From: JANLYC01 sp963750495
GTDB taxonomy: Bacteria > Actinomycetota > Actinomycetes > Propionibacteriales > Nocardioidaceae
Reading direction: 5' to 3'
Length of the DNA: 64,000 nt
NCBI GenBank assembly: GCA_963750495.1
Contig: CAVVQV010000004.1
Location: forward strand, 1,178,001 to 1,242,000
Shown: in pieces, positions 8,331 through 16,342 of the stretch
Position numbering within the stretch: position 1 is the first letter of the stretch
Layout: every line of letters starts with the position of its first letter
Notes under the pieces: model-generated
Seen by the model: the letters and a program-made list of their open reading frames with translations, nothing else
Databases searched by the model: none
Told to the model about the DNA's origin: nothing
Translations under genes and position numbers: made by a program

Positions 8331-9551
8331 TCACCCCGTCATCGCCTTCTGCAGGTTGTCGTCGAGAGCGGCGAGGAACGCCTCGGTGGTGAGCCAGTCC
8401 TGGTCGGGGCTGACCAGCAGCGCGAGGTCCTTGGTCATCTTGCCCTCCTCGACGGTCTCGACGCAGACGCGCTCGAGCGTCTCGGCGAACGCGGTGACCT
8501 CGGGGGTGCCGTCGAGCTTCCCACGGTGCTTGAGCCCGCCGGTCCACGCGAAGATCGAGGCGATCGGGTTGGTCGAGGTCGGCTTGCCCTGCTGGTGCTG
8601 GCGGAAGTGGCGGGTCACGGTGCCGTGGGCCGCCTCGGCCTCGACGGTCTTGCCATCGGGCGTCATCAGCACCGACGTCATGAGCCCCAGCGAACCGAAG
8701 CCCTGCGCGACGGTGTCGGACTGGACGTCGCCGTCGTAGTTCTTGCAGGCCCAGACGTAGCCGCCCTCCCACTTCATCGCGGCCGCCACCATGTCGTCGA
8801 TGAGGCGGTGCTCGTAGGTGAGCCCCTGGGCGTCGAAGTCGGCCTTGAACTCCTCCTCGAAGACACGGGCGAAGATGTCCTTGAACGCGCCGTCGTACGC
8901 CTTGAGGATTGTGTTCTTGGTGGACATGTAGACGGGGTAGCCACGCTGTAGGCCGTACGCCAGGGAGGCGCGGGCGAAGTCCTCGATGGACTTGTTGAAG
9001 TTGTACATCCCCATCGCGACGCCGCCGCCGTCCGGGTAGTTGGCGACGACGTGCTGGACCGGCTCGGAGCCGTCGGCCGGGGTGAACGTGATGGTCAGTT
9101 CGCCGGGGCCGTCGACCTTGAAGTTGGTGGCCTTGTACTGGTCGCCGTGCGCGTGGCGGCCGATGATGATCGGCTTCGTCCAGCCGGGGACCAGCCGCGG
9201 GATGTTGCTGATGATGATCGGCTCGCGGAACACGACACCGCCGAGGATGTTGCGGATCGTGCCGTTCGGGGAGACCCACATCTTCTTCAGGCCGAACTCC
9301 TCGACCCGGGCCTCGTCCGGCGTGATCGTCGCGCACTTCACGCCGACGCCGTGCTCCTTGATCGCGTTGGCGGCGTCGATGGTGACCTGGTCGTCGGTCT
9401 TGTCCCGGCTCTCGATGCCGAGGTCGTAGTACCGAAGGTCGATGTCGAGGTAGGGGTGGATGAGGCGGTCCTTGATGAACTGCCAGATGATCCGCGTCAT
9501 CTCGTCACCGTCGAGCTCGACGACGGGGTTGGTCACCTTGATCTTGGCCAT
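8331..9551 (-). CDS. icd: NADP-dependent isocitrate dehydrogenase
   Basis: 406 residues, the size of the dimeric eukaryote-like IDH type. Recognised by MAKIKVTNPVVELDGDEMTRI at the N-terminus, KCATITPDEARVEEFGLKKMW, SPNGTIRNILGGVVFREPI and the C-terminal TSTNPIASIFAWTGGLKHRGKLD. It oxidises isocitrate to 2-oxoglutarate with NADP in the TCA cycle. It is transcribed divergently from mdh across a 172-base region containing a perfect palindrome, suggesting joint control of two TCA enzymes. Confidence 0.95.
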   Translation of the reverse strand: MAKIKVTNPVVELDGDEMTRIIWQFIKDRLIHPYLDIDLRYYDLGIESRDKTDDQVTIDAANAIKEHGVGVKCATITPDEARVEEFGLKKMWVSPNGTIRNILGGVVFREPIIISNIPRLVPGWTKPIIIGRHAHGDQYKATNFKVDGPGELTITFTPADGSEPVQHVVANYPDGGGVAMGMYNFNKSIEDFARASLAYGLQRGYPVYMSTKNTILKAYDGAFKDIFARVFEEEFKADFDAQGLTYEHRLIDDMVAAAMKWEGGYVWACKNYDGDVQSDTVAQGFGSLGLMTSVLMTPDGKTVEAEAAHGTVTRHFRQHQQGKPTSTNPIASIFAWTGGLKHRGKLDGTPEVTAFAETLERVCVETVEEGKMTKDLALLVSPDQDWLTTEAFLAALDDNLQKAMTG

Positions 9552-9575
9552 GGGGTCTCCGGATCTGTCCGCAAG

Positions 9576-9593
9576 TGTCTTGACGTCAAGACA
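9576..9593. promoter_or_regulatory. 18-bp perfect palindrome between icd and mdh
   Basis: TGTCTTGACGTCAAGACA is an uninterrupted palindrome centred between the divergent icd and mdh starts, 25 bases upstream of the icd start codon. A perfect 18-bp dyad in this place is very probably a regulator-binding site acting on one or both promoters. The regulator is not encoded beside it and I do not identify it. Confidence 0.7.
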
Positions 9594-9723
9594 ATATCAG
9601 AATCGCTTGCCGGGCCGGACCTGTCGCGACCCTGGCCGACGGATCCCGCCCCGAGTTGCTAGCGTCAGACGTCGTACGACGCTGGTCGCCGTACCTTCCG
9701 TCCCTCGAAACCAGGAGCCCGTC

Positions 9724-10710
9724 GTGAGCACCCCCGTCAAGGTCGCCGTCACCGGCGCAGCCGGCCAGATCGGCTACAGCCTTCTCTTCCGGATCGCCAG
9801 CGGGTCGCTGCTCGGACCGGACACTCCCGTGGAGCTGCGCCTGCTCGAGATCACGCCGGCCCTCAAGGCGCTCGAGGGCGTCGTGATGGAGCTGGACGAC
9901 TGCGCGTTCCCGACCCTGGCCGCTGTCGAGACCGGCGACGACCCGAACCAGATCTTCGACGGGGTCAACCTCGCGCTCCTGGTCGGCGCGCGACCGCGCA
10001 GCAAGGGCATGGAGCGCGGTGACCTCCTCGAGGCCAACGGCGGGATCTTCAAGCCGCAGGGTCAGGCGCTCAACGACCACGCTGCCGACGACGTGCGCGT
10101 CCTCGTGACAGGCAACCCGGCCAACACCAACGCGCTGATCGCGATGAGCAACGCCCCCGACATCCCCGACGAGCGGTTCTCCGCGCTGACGCGCCTCGAC
10201 CACAACCGGGCCCTCGCCCAGCTGGCCGCGAAGGCCGGGGTCGGTGTCAACGACCTGGCGAAGATGACGATCTGGGGCAACCACTCGGCCACCCAGTACC
10301 CCGACATCTTCCACGCCGAGGTCCACGGCAAGAACGCCGCCGAGACGGTCGATGACCAGAGCTGGCTCGAGAACGACTTCATCCCGACGGTGCAGAAGCG
10401 CGGTGCCGCGATCATCGAGGCGCGGGGTGCGTCGAGCGCAGCCAGTGCGGCGAGTGCCACCGTCGATGCTGCGCGTGACTGGCTGCAGGGAACGGCCGAC
10501 GGCGACTGGGCGTCGATGGCGGTCGTCTCGGACGGCTCCTACGGCGTACCCGAAGGCCTGATCTCGTCGTTCCCCGTGACGACCACCCACGGCGACTGGT
10601 CGATCGTGCAGGGTCTCGACATCAACGACTTCTCCCGGGCCCGTATCGACGCCAGCACCGCCGAGCTCGCCGAGGAGCGCGACGCCGTCACCCACCTCAA
10701 CCTCCTCTGA
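9724..10710 (+). CDS. mdh: malate dehydrogenase
   Basis: 328 residues from GTG 9724. The Rossmann motif GAAGQIGYSLLFRIASG is near the N-terminus, GNPANTNALIAM follows, the substrate arginine/catalytic segment is LTRLDHNRALAQLA, and the catalytic histidine lies in IWGNHSATQYPD. This is the LDH-like malate dehydrogenase class of actinobacteria that interconverts malate and oxaloacetate with NAD. In Streptomyces mdh usually lies close to folD and DUF3017; here those two genes sit together about 31 kb away and mdh faces icd instead. Confidence 0.95.
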   Translation: MSTPVKVAVTGAAGQIGYSLLFRIASGSLLGPDTPVELRLLEITPALKALEGVVMELDDCAFPTLAAVETGDDPNQIFDGVNLALLVGARPRSKGMERGDLLEANGGIFKPQGQALNDHAADDVRVLVTGNPANTNALIAMSNAPDIPDERFSALTRLDHNRALAQLAAKAGVGVNDLAKMTIWGNHSATQYPDIFHAEVHGKNAAETVDDQSWLENDFIPTVQKRGAAIIEARGASSAASAASATVDAARDWLQGTADGDWASMAVVSDGSYGVPEGLISSFPVTTTHGDWSIVQGLDINDFSRARIDASTAELAEERDAVTHLNLL

Positions 10711-10740
10711 TCCTCTGCCGTTTCTGCCCACCGGGCCGTC

Positions 10741-10790
10741 CGCGTTTGCCTAGTCCACAAGCCACCTAGCTTGTGCACTAGGCAAACGCG
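10741..10790. repeat. long palindrome (copy 1 of the TTTGCCTAGT family)
   Basis: Arms 10741-10764 and 10767-10790 pair at 22 of 24 positions with a 2-base centre; each arm begins CGCGTTTGCCTAGT when read inward. A second, perfect copy is at 23134-23177, and a partial half-unit (GGTTTGCCTTGTG) follows at about 10804. It lies 30 bases after the mdh stop, so it could end mdh transcription, but there is no U-tract. Its recurrence suggests a dispersed element rather than only a terminator. Confidence 0.75.
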
Positions 10791-10967
10791 CCTTGGGCAC
10801 CTGGGGTTTGCCTTGTGTGCCTCTTGCCGGGCCGCGCCGACCGTCTCACTGACCCGTGACTCAACGGAGTCGCGCTACCACGCAAATCGCTCTATCCGTC
10901 GCACGCTTCTGTCTGTACACATGTAGGACCTGGGTCAGACGCGCGATCTCGACCCGGAAAGGGAATC

Positions 10968-12053
10968 GTGCGACTTCACTTGCTGGTAGCAGCGACCGTG
11001 GCAACCTCACTGGCGCTGCTCGCCCCCGCCCAAACGGCGTCGGCAGATCCAAAGGTCACGCCGCTCACAACCGATGTGGCTGCACCCTTCAACCTGGCCG
11101 TGTCACCCGAAGGCATCTACGTCGCCGACGGCTTCACGGGAGTCGTCTCCCGCCTCAGCGGCGGCGCGTTGACACCCGTGGTCACCGGTGCCGAGGGTGT
11201 CGCCGGCGTCGATGTCCAGGGCAATCACCTCGCCTACACCACCACGGTGAGCGACCCCAACACCTTCGAGACCACGGCGAGTGCTCTCCACATCAAGGGA
11301 CCGGGCGGCACCGTGGTCGCCGACACATGGGCCTATGAGAACGCCAACAACCCCGACCAGGTCAACACCTACGGGATCGCCAACCCCACCCAGTGCCAGC
11401 TCGACGGCCTCGGCCCGTACGCGCACTACACGGGCGCACTGGACTCCCACCCTTATTCGGTGACGGCGTGGCACGACAAGTGGATCGTCGCCGAAGCCGC
11501 GGGTAACGACCTGCTCATGGTGGACGGCGCAGGCCACATCAGCACGCTGGCAGTCCTCCCGCCGCAGCCGGCCGTGATCACGGCCGACTTCGCGAAGTCC
11601 AACGGGCTCGACCCGAAGTGCTTCGTGGGCGTGAGCTACGCGTTCGAGCCGGTGCCTACCGACGTCGAGGTCGGGCGCAACGGCATGCTGTTCGTCACGA
11701 CGCTGCCGGGCGGCGCCGAAGGGCCGGAGCTCGGCGCGCGAGGTTCGGTCTACCGGGTCAACCCCTGGACCGGCCACGTGAAGCGGATTGCCACCGGATT
11801 CCTCGGAGCGACCAACCTCGCCATCGGTCCGCGCGGCCGGATCTACGTGACGGAGCTGTTCGGCGACCGGATCTCCTACGTGCGGCACCACCACCCACAC
11901 GCCTTCGTCGACCTGGCGGGGGCCGTCGCGATCGAGCAGGGACCACGCCAGGGCGAGTTGTACGCCGGCACCTTGGACCTGACGTTCACCGGACCAGGAT
12001 CCATCGTGAAGGTTTGTGCGGGCTGCAATGCGCACCCCATCTGGACGTCATGA
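10968..12053 (+). CDS. ScyD/ScyE family secreted beta-propeller protein
   Basis: 361 residues from GTG 10968. A Sec signal peptide (basic MRLH, hydrophobic core, cleavage after QTASA at about residue 26) is followed by a repeating strand pattern such as NLAVSPEGIYVADGFTGVVSRL, DVEVGRNGMLFVTTLPGG and NLAIGPRGRIYVTELFGDRIS, typical of NHL/SMP-30-like propellers in the ScyD/ScyE group. The cyanobacterial namesakes belong to the scytonemin cluster, but most actinobacterial members have no known substrate. Four cysteines suggest extracellular disulfides. No partner gene is adjacent. Confidence 0.8.
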   Translation: MRLHLLVAATVATSLALLAPAQTASADPKVTPLTTDVAAPFNLAVSPEGIYVADGFTGVVSRLSGGALTPVVTGAEGVAGVDVQGNHLAYTTTVSDPNTFETTASALHIKGPGGTVVADTWAYENANNPDQVNTYGIANPTQCQLDGLGPYAHYTGALDSHPYSVTAWHDKWIVAEAAGNDLLMVDGAGHISTLAVLPPQPAVITADFAKSNGLDPKCFVGVSYAFEPVPTDVEVGRNGMLFVTTLPGGAEGPELGARGSVYRVNPWTGHVKRIATGFLGATNLAIGPRGRIYVTELFGDRISYVRHHHPHAFVDLAGAVAIEQGPRQGELYAGTLDLTFTGPGSIVKVCAGCNAHPIWTS

Positions 12054-12212
12054 CCTCATGACCCGCTGAGTGCGAAGGTCGACCGCTGGCGGCGCCGGTA
12101 CCCCCGTACCCGGCGCCGCCAGTGCGGCCAGTCGTCGCTGTACGACGACCTCGCGGATCCGCCGGCGCAGCTCTCGCTGCTGACGGCGCCTCCGAAGCTC
12201 CCCCGTGACCAT
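12048..12212 (-). CDS. possible small basic ORF after the FtsX gene (doubtful)
   Basis: An ATG at 12212 lies 23 bases after the FtsX stop on the same strand, behind a purine-rich GAGGGGGAA. It opens a frame of about 54 codons rich in arginine (LRRRRQQRELRRRIREVVVQRR) and then Ala/Pro-rich. It runs through the hairpin at 12086-12122 and overlaps the 3' end of the convergent gene by a few bases. It may be chance coding in GC-rich DNA; only the ribosome site and position support it. Confidence 0.25.
   Translation of the reverse strand: MVTGELRRRRQQRELRRRIREVVVQRRLAALAAPGTGVPAPPAVDLRTQRVMRS
12086..12122. terminator. strong GC hairpin between convergent genes
   Basis: A perfect 13-bp stem (CTGGCGGCGCCGG at 12086-12098 with its complement at 12110-12122) with an 11-base loop lies between the ScyD-like gene and the FtsX gene, which converge. 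It lacks a U-tract but fits the GC-rich bidirectional terminators of actinobacteria. Confidence 0.7.
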
Positions 12213-12235
12213 CAGTTCCCCCTCGCGATCCGGTT

Positions 12236-14929
12236 CTACCAGGACCGACGGACAGTCAGCGGAAGTCGGCTGGGCGTAAAGACCGCTGCGATCAGCACCG
12301 CGACGAGCGGCACGACCAGTCCCACCACCAGCAGGTTGCTCCAGGGGACGATGAAGGACGGCGCCCCGATCGTCGAGCGCAACGTGTAGGACACGAACAC
12401 TCCGAGGAGCAGGCCGATCCCGCAGCCCAGGCCGCCCACCAGGAACGCCTGGGCCGCCGCGAGAGACCGCCGACGACGCGGCGGTGCCCCCACCGCGGCG
12501 AGCGTGGCCAGGTCCGCCCTCCCCTCCGCGGCGGACAGGGCCACCGAGATCGCGACGCCGACCAGCGTCACGAAGGCAGCAGCGATACCCGCGATGATCA
12601 ACAGGATCCGACTCGGGTCGGACGGCCCGGTGTCGATCGCGCCGTAGCCGTCGTGTTGCTCGACGGCCGTCAGCGCGTCGTCGATCTGGTTCGGCGTCGC
12701 CGACGCGTCGAATGAGACCAGGAACTGGGTCGCGACCGTCCCCCAGCCGTGTTCGGCGATCACCGCAGCGCTGACGAACGCACCCGGCAGACCGGAAAAG
12801 GTCTGCGGTACGTGAGCGCTGACCGCTGGCAGCCGATCGACTCCCCTGCGAACACCAAGCCGGACCTGGCCCTGTTTGGTCATGAGGTCGGAGGAGACAA
12901 CGAGCACCTTGCCGGCCGCCAGCTGGGCCAGCTCATCGTCAGTCGGGGCACGACCCAGCGTCAGCGCCATGGTCTTCGGTTCTACGACCCCCAGCATCAT
13001 GGCCGGACAGCCATTTCGACACTGTCGTCGTGGCGGCTCGACGTAGATCCCCTCCGTGTCCCGCCGCTTGGAGCTGATGCCCTTCGTGACGCTTTCAGCG
13101 GGCGACACGGCGCCGCTGGGAAGCAGCGCGGCTGCCTCGTCCGAAGCGAGTGCAAGCTGCTTCTCATTCGGGGGATATTCCACGCCTCCCACCGAGATCA
13201 CGTGAGGTGGCAGATAGGCGACGTAGTTCAGCTGATCCGCCTTGGCCCGTCCCGCGAGTACGAAGGCGAAGACCACGGATCCCGCGACCGCGACCGCGAT
13301 CGCACTGGTCGCCGGACCGGTCCGGTGCCGGTGCCGGGAGGCGTCGCGGAACGCCAATCGCCCGGACAAGGGCAGCCTCGCCGCCATGCGTCCGATCGCG
13401 GTGATCAGTGCGGGCGCCAGGATCACCACCCCCGTGACGACCAGCACGGCGCCGAGCAGCACGAACGCCACGGGTACGTTCGGCGATGGCGGCGACACGT
13501 AGCCGGTCGTCGCGTTCACCCGCGCCAGCTGTCGCACGTACCTGGCGAAGTCGCCCGCCATCATCTGGTCACCCACCAGCCCGGAGGCCACCCCCGCGGC
13601 GATGAGCAGACTGGCCACGACCGGCGTACGCCGCTTGCTGGCGACGCTGACCCGGAATCGGCCGGACAATGCATCCACGACGGGCATCCGGCCAGCACCG
13701 ATCGCCGGGACGACAGCGGCGAGAACGCCGGACACCGCGCCCACGATGGCCGCCACGAGGATCTCCCACGGGCCGAACTTCCAGGCGAACACCACCGCGT
13801 TGTCGAGGTGCTCCCAGAAGGCGCGGCCACCCCACGCCACCAAGGCACCGAACACGATCCCGAGCGCCGAACCGAGGACGCCGAGCACGAGGCCTTGTGC
13901 GAGGACGATCCGACGGATCTGGCGGGAGGTCGCCCCGCTGGCGGAGATCACGCCGAGGTCGTGCACCTGTCGGCGGGCGCCCACCGCGAACGCCGTGCCG
14001 GCGAGGAGGATGACCTCGAGCAGTCCGAGACCGGTCACCAGCAGCGCGAACGCGGCGGCTCGAACGCTCGCCGCCGTGATCGCCGGCAGCCGGCTGTTGC
14101 TACCCATGCCGGAATACCGGTCCGGGTGCAGGAAGGCGTCCCGCGGCACCATCGCGATGCCTTCGCGCGCGAGCGTGGGCCAGAGAGTGTCGGCATCGGT
14201 CCCCTCGGGGAGGTCAACCAGGTAGCTGTACTTCACGTCGTTGACGTATCCGGCCTCGCGCTCGACGGCGACCGAGATAGGCGAGTCCGGCGCTGCGATC
14301 ACATCCTCGCAGTCGAGACAGAAAGGATCGATCACCGTGCCCGTGACGGTCGCGGTCGGCCCGTCGGCCATGGTGACCGACGCACCGTCGGTGAGGTGGC
14401 CACTGCTGTCGAGCAGGCCGAGCCGCGCGGCCAACGGCTCGGTGAGCACGACCTCGTCCGCGGCGCTCGACAGCCGGCCCTGGGTCAGCCGGGCCACCTG
14501 CGGTGTCAGCGGTGAGGACAGGTCGACCACGGTCAGCTGTGGCCGGATGATGCGGTCCTGGCCGAGGCTGAGCCTGACTTGGTAGTGGTTCGGCACATGC
14601 GTCCAGGTCGAGCCGGCGGGGAGCACGGCAGCCAGGTCGACGTCCTGCGGGGACCGACGATGCCCCGACGGCTGCCCCGGATCGCCGAGGTACGGCATGG
14701 GTGCGTACCCGACGAGCGTGGAGCGGCCGGTGATGGTCAACCCGGCGTCGGCCGGGCCGATCTGCTCGTACGTCGACCGAGCGTCGTTGCTGAAGGTCCG
14801 GATCAGCACGTCGACGAAGGTGGCCCCCGCCACCGGGAGGCCGACCAGCACCGCGATCAGCAGGGACCGGCCCAGGCTTCTCCGCACCGTTCGACGTGCG
14901 ATCCGCAACGCGGGACGCCAACGGCTCAT
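12236..14929 (-). CDS. FtsX-like ABC transporter permease
   Basis: 897 residues from the ATG at 14929, which overlaps the stop of the ATP-binding protein gene as ATGA. One N-terminal membrane span is followed by a large extracytoplasmic domain (about residues 45-290), three spans with an FtsX domain (about 300-430), a central span group, another extracytoplasmic domain, and a second FtsX domain near the C-terminus (LLIIAGIAAAFVTLVGVAISVALSAAEGR...). This is the MacB/LolC-like type with two FtsX domains in one chain. Such systems mediate mechanotransmission, lipoprotein or peptide export. It is the third gene of padR-ABC-ftsX. Confidence 0.85.
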   Translation of the reverse strand: MSRWRPALRIARRTVRRSLGRSLLIAVLVGLPVAGATFVDVLIRTFSNDARSTYEQIGPADAGLTITGRSTLVGYAPMPYLGDPGQPSGHRRSPQDVDLAAVLPAGSTWTHVPNHYQVRLSLGQDRIIRPQLTVVDLSSPLTPQVARLTQGRLSSAADEVVLTEPLAARLGLLDSSGHLTDGASVTMADGPTATVTGTVIDPFCLDCEDVIAAPDSPISVAVEREAGYVNDVKYSYLVDLPEGTDADTLWPTLAREGIAMVPRDAFLHPDRYSGMGSNSRLPAITAASVRAAAFALLVTGLGLLEVILLAGTAFAVGARRQVHDLGVISASGATSRQIRRIVLAQGLVLGVLGSALGIVFGALVAWGGRAFWEHLDNAVVFAWKFGPWEILVAAIVGAVSGVLAAVVPAIGAGRMPVVDALSGRFRVSVASKRRTPVVASLLIAAGVASGLVGDQMMAGDFARYVRQLARVNATTGYVSPPSPNVPVAFVLLGAVLVVTGVVILAPALITAIGRMAARLPLSGRLAFRDASRHRHRTGPATSAIAVAVAGSVVFAFVLAGRAKADQLNYVAYLPPHVISVGGVEYPPNEKQLALASDEAAALLPSGAVSPAESVTKGISSKRRDTEGIYVEPPRRQCRNGCPAMMLGVVEPKTMALTLGRAPTDDELAQLAAGKVLVVSSDLMTKQGQVRLGVRRGVDRLPAVSAHVPQTFSGLPGAFVSAAVIAEHGWGTVATQFLVSFDASATPNQIDDALTAVEQHDGYGAIDTGPSDPSRILLIIAGIAAAFVTLVGVAISVALSAAEGRADLATLAAVGAPPRRRRSLAAAQAFLVGGLGCGIGLLLGVFVSYTLRSTIGAPSFIVPWSNLLVVGLVVPLVAVLIAAVFTPSRLPLTVRRSW

Positions 14930-15690
14930 CGGGCGGCACCCAGCAGGGCCTCGGCAGGAACGGCGCGGCCGGTGTCGTCGACCATGGCGCCGTCTCGCAG
15001 GAACACGACCCTGTCGGCCCAGGCGGCGTGCCTGGCCTCGTGCGTGACCAGGACACCCGCCGCGCCGGCCTCGCAACGGCTGCGGAGCAGCCGCAGCACG
15101 GCCTCGCCGGACTCGGTGTCGAGCGCGCCGGTGGGCTCATCGGCCAGCATGAGCCGGCGCGGCCCGATCAACGCGCGGGCAATCGCCACGCGCTGCTGCT
15201 GCCCGCCCGACAGCTCGTCGGGGAACCTGTCGGCGAGCTCGCTCAGGTCGACCTCCTCGAGAGCCGCGAGCGCTTCGGCACGGGCCGGCCGTGCGCGTAC
15301 GCCGTCGAGCTCGCGCGGTAGGGCGACGTTCTCCACGGCGGTCAGCGACGGAATGAGATTGAGGTCCTGGAAGACGTAGCCGACGTGGCGGCGACGCAGA
15401 CGCGCCAGCTCTGACTTCGACTGGGCCGCCAGGTCGACGCCCTCGACGCGCACGAACCCGTTGGATGCGACGTCGAGACCGCCGGCGAGGTGGAGCAGCG
15501 TCGACTTGCCCGAGCCCGACGGACCCATCACGGCCACCAGCTCACCCGCGCTGACGGTCAGGCTGACTCCTCGAAGTGCCGTGACGGCAGTGGGGCCTGC
15601 GCCGTGGATGCGCGAGACGTCTTCGAGTGTCAGCACAGCCTCGCCGGACCTACCGGCCGGACTACCTGGTCTTGTCTCGTGGTCGTTCAT
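14926..15690 (-). CDS. ABC transporter ATP-binding protein (LolD/MacB-like)
   Basis: 254 residues from ATG 15690, which overlaps the PadR stop by 4 bases. Walker A GPSGSGKST, Q-loop VFQDLNLIPSLT, signature LSGGQQQRVAIARAL and Walker B LMLADEPTGALD with the D-loop are all intact; VALPRELDGV is typical of the MacB/LolD/FtsE-type subfamily that pairs with FtsX permeases. It energises the permease encoded immediately downstream. The frame is open well upstream of 15690, but those residues overlap padR and look like shadow sequence. Confidence 0.93.
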   Translation of the reverse strand: MNDHETRPGSPAGRSGEAVLTLEDVSRIHGAGPTAVTALRGVSLTVSAGELVAVMGPSGSGKSTLLHLAGGLDVASNGFVRVEGVDLAAQSKSELARLRRRHVGYVFQDLNLIPSLTAVENVALPRELDGVRARPARAEALAALEEVDLSELADRFPDELSGGQQQRVAIARALIGPRRLMLADEPTGALDTESGEAVLRLLRSRCEAGAAGVLVTHEARHAAWADRVVFLRDGAMVDDTGRAVPAEALLGAAR

Positions 15691-16295
15691 CGTCGTACTC
15701 CCCCGTGTGTGGTCGTCGTGGTGTCGTCCTCGGCTCGCGCGGCGTGCGCGGCGGTCTCGGCCAGCGTGGCTCGCCGTTCGACCAGGCGAGCGACCTTGAT
15801 CTCGCAGTGGTCGAGCCACCGCACCTCGGCCTCGGCAGCGAAGATCATCGACTCGAGCACGAGCAGCCAGGCGGCGTCGGTGATCTCGTCGGCGTGCGTC
15901 TTGAGCCGCGTGAGCTCTTGCAACGTCCGCAGCGTTGCGCCGCGCTGGGTCTGGACGACCTCGGTGACGTCGACGCCTGGCGTGGTGACGGCCATGGCGA
16001 GCTTGATGGCGAGCTCGTCGCGCGGCCGCTCCTTGACGGTCACGGGCGTCGAGAACCACGCCGTGACCTCGACCCGACCCTCGTCGGTCAGCGCGTAGAC
16101 CTGCCGGCCGTCATCATCGGGCTCGCCGACCGGTCGTACGAGGCGGTCGCGTTCCAGCCGGGTCAGCGTCGTGTAGACCTGCCCCACGTTGAGCGGCCAG
16201 GTCGCCCCGGTCGACGACTCGAACTCGGTGCGGAGCTGGTAGCCGTACATCGGCCCCCGCTCGAGCAGGGCCAGCAGACCGTGTTTGATGGACAT
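15687..16295 (-). CDS. PadR family transcriptional regulator
   Basis: 202 residues starting at ATG 16295 (MSIKHGLLALLERGPMYGYQL), the standard PadR winged-helix opening, with the wing at VYALTDEGRVEVTAWF. The C-terminal part (residues 95-190) is the helical Vir_act_alpha_C-type dimerisation domain, and the tail is charged. It is the first gene of padR-ABC-ftsX, joined by two ATGA overlaps, and three ATAC-N3-GTAT dyads lie directly at and upstream of its start. It very likely represses its own operon until a drug or cell-envelope stress ligand binds. Confidence 0.9.
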   Translation of the reverse strand: MSIKHGLLALLERGPMYGYQLRTEFESSTGATWPLNVGQVYTTLTRLERDRLVRPVGEPDDDGRQVYALTDEGRVEVTAWFSTPVTVKERPRDELAIKLAMAVTTPGVDVTEVVQTQRGATLRTLQELTRLKTHADEITDAAWLLVLESMIFAAEAEVRWLDHCEIKVARLVERRATLAETAAHAARAEDDTTTTTHGGVRR

Positions 16296-16297
16296 AG

Positions 16298-16342
16298 ATA
16301 CGTAGTATGCATACTCAGTATCCTGTTGTCCATACCCGGTAT
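16298..16342. promoter_or_regulatory. three ATAC-N3-GTAT dyads, probable PadR operator
   Basis: Just upstream of padR three 11-base sites share ATACNNNGTAT: 16298-16308, 16311-16321 (ATACTCAGTAT, a palindrome around one central base) and 16332-16342 (ATACCCGGTAT, likewise). The last two are 21 bases apart, two helical turns. A further 12-bp palindrome AGTATGCATACT lies at 16304-16315. PadR proteins classically bind ATGT/ACAT- or ATAC/GTAT-type dyads in their own promoters. Confidence 0.7.

Noticed and set aside
9460..9723. N-terminal extension of malate dehydrogenase
   Set aside because: The open frame upstream of GTG 9724 runs through the divergent promoter, its 18-bp palindrome and the icd start; the Rossmann motif begins normally right after 9724.
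12236..15076. Long frame extension of the FtsX gene to 15076
   Set aside because: The extra 49 arginine-rich residues are antisense or shifted reading of the ATP-binding gene; ATG 14929 gives the normal N-terminus and an ATGA overlap.
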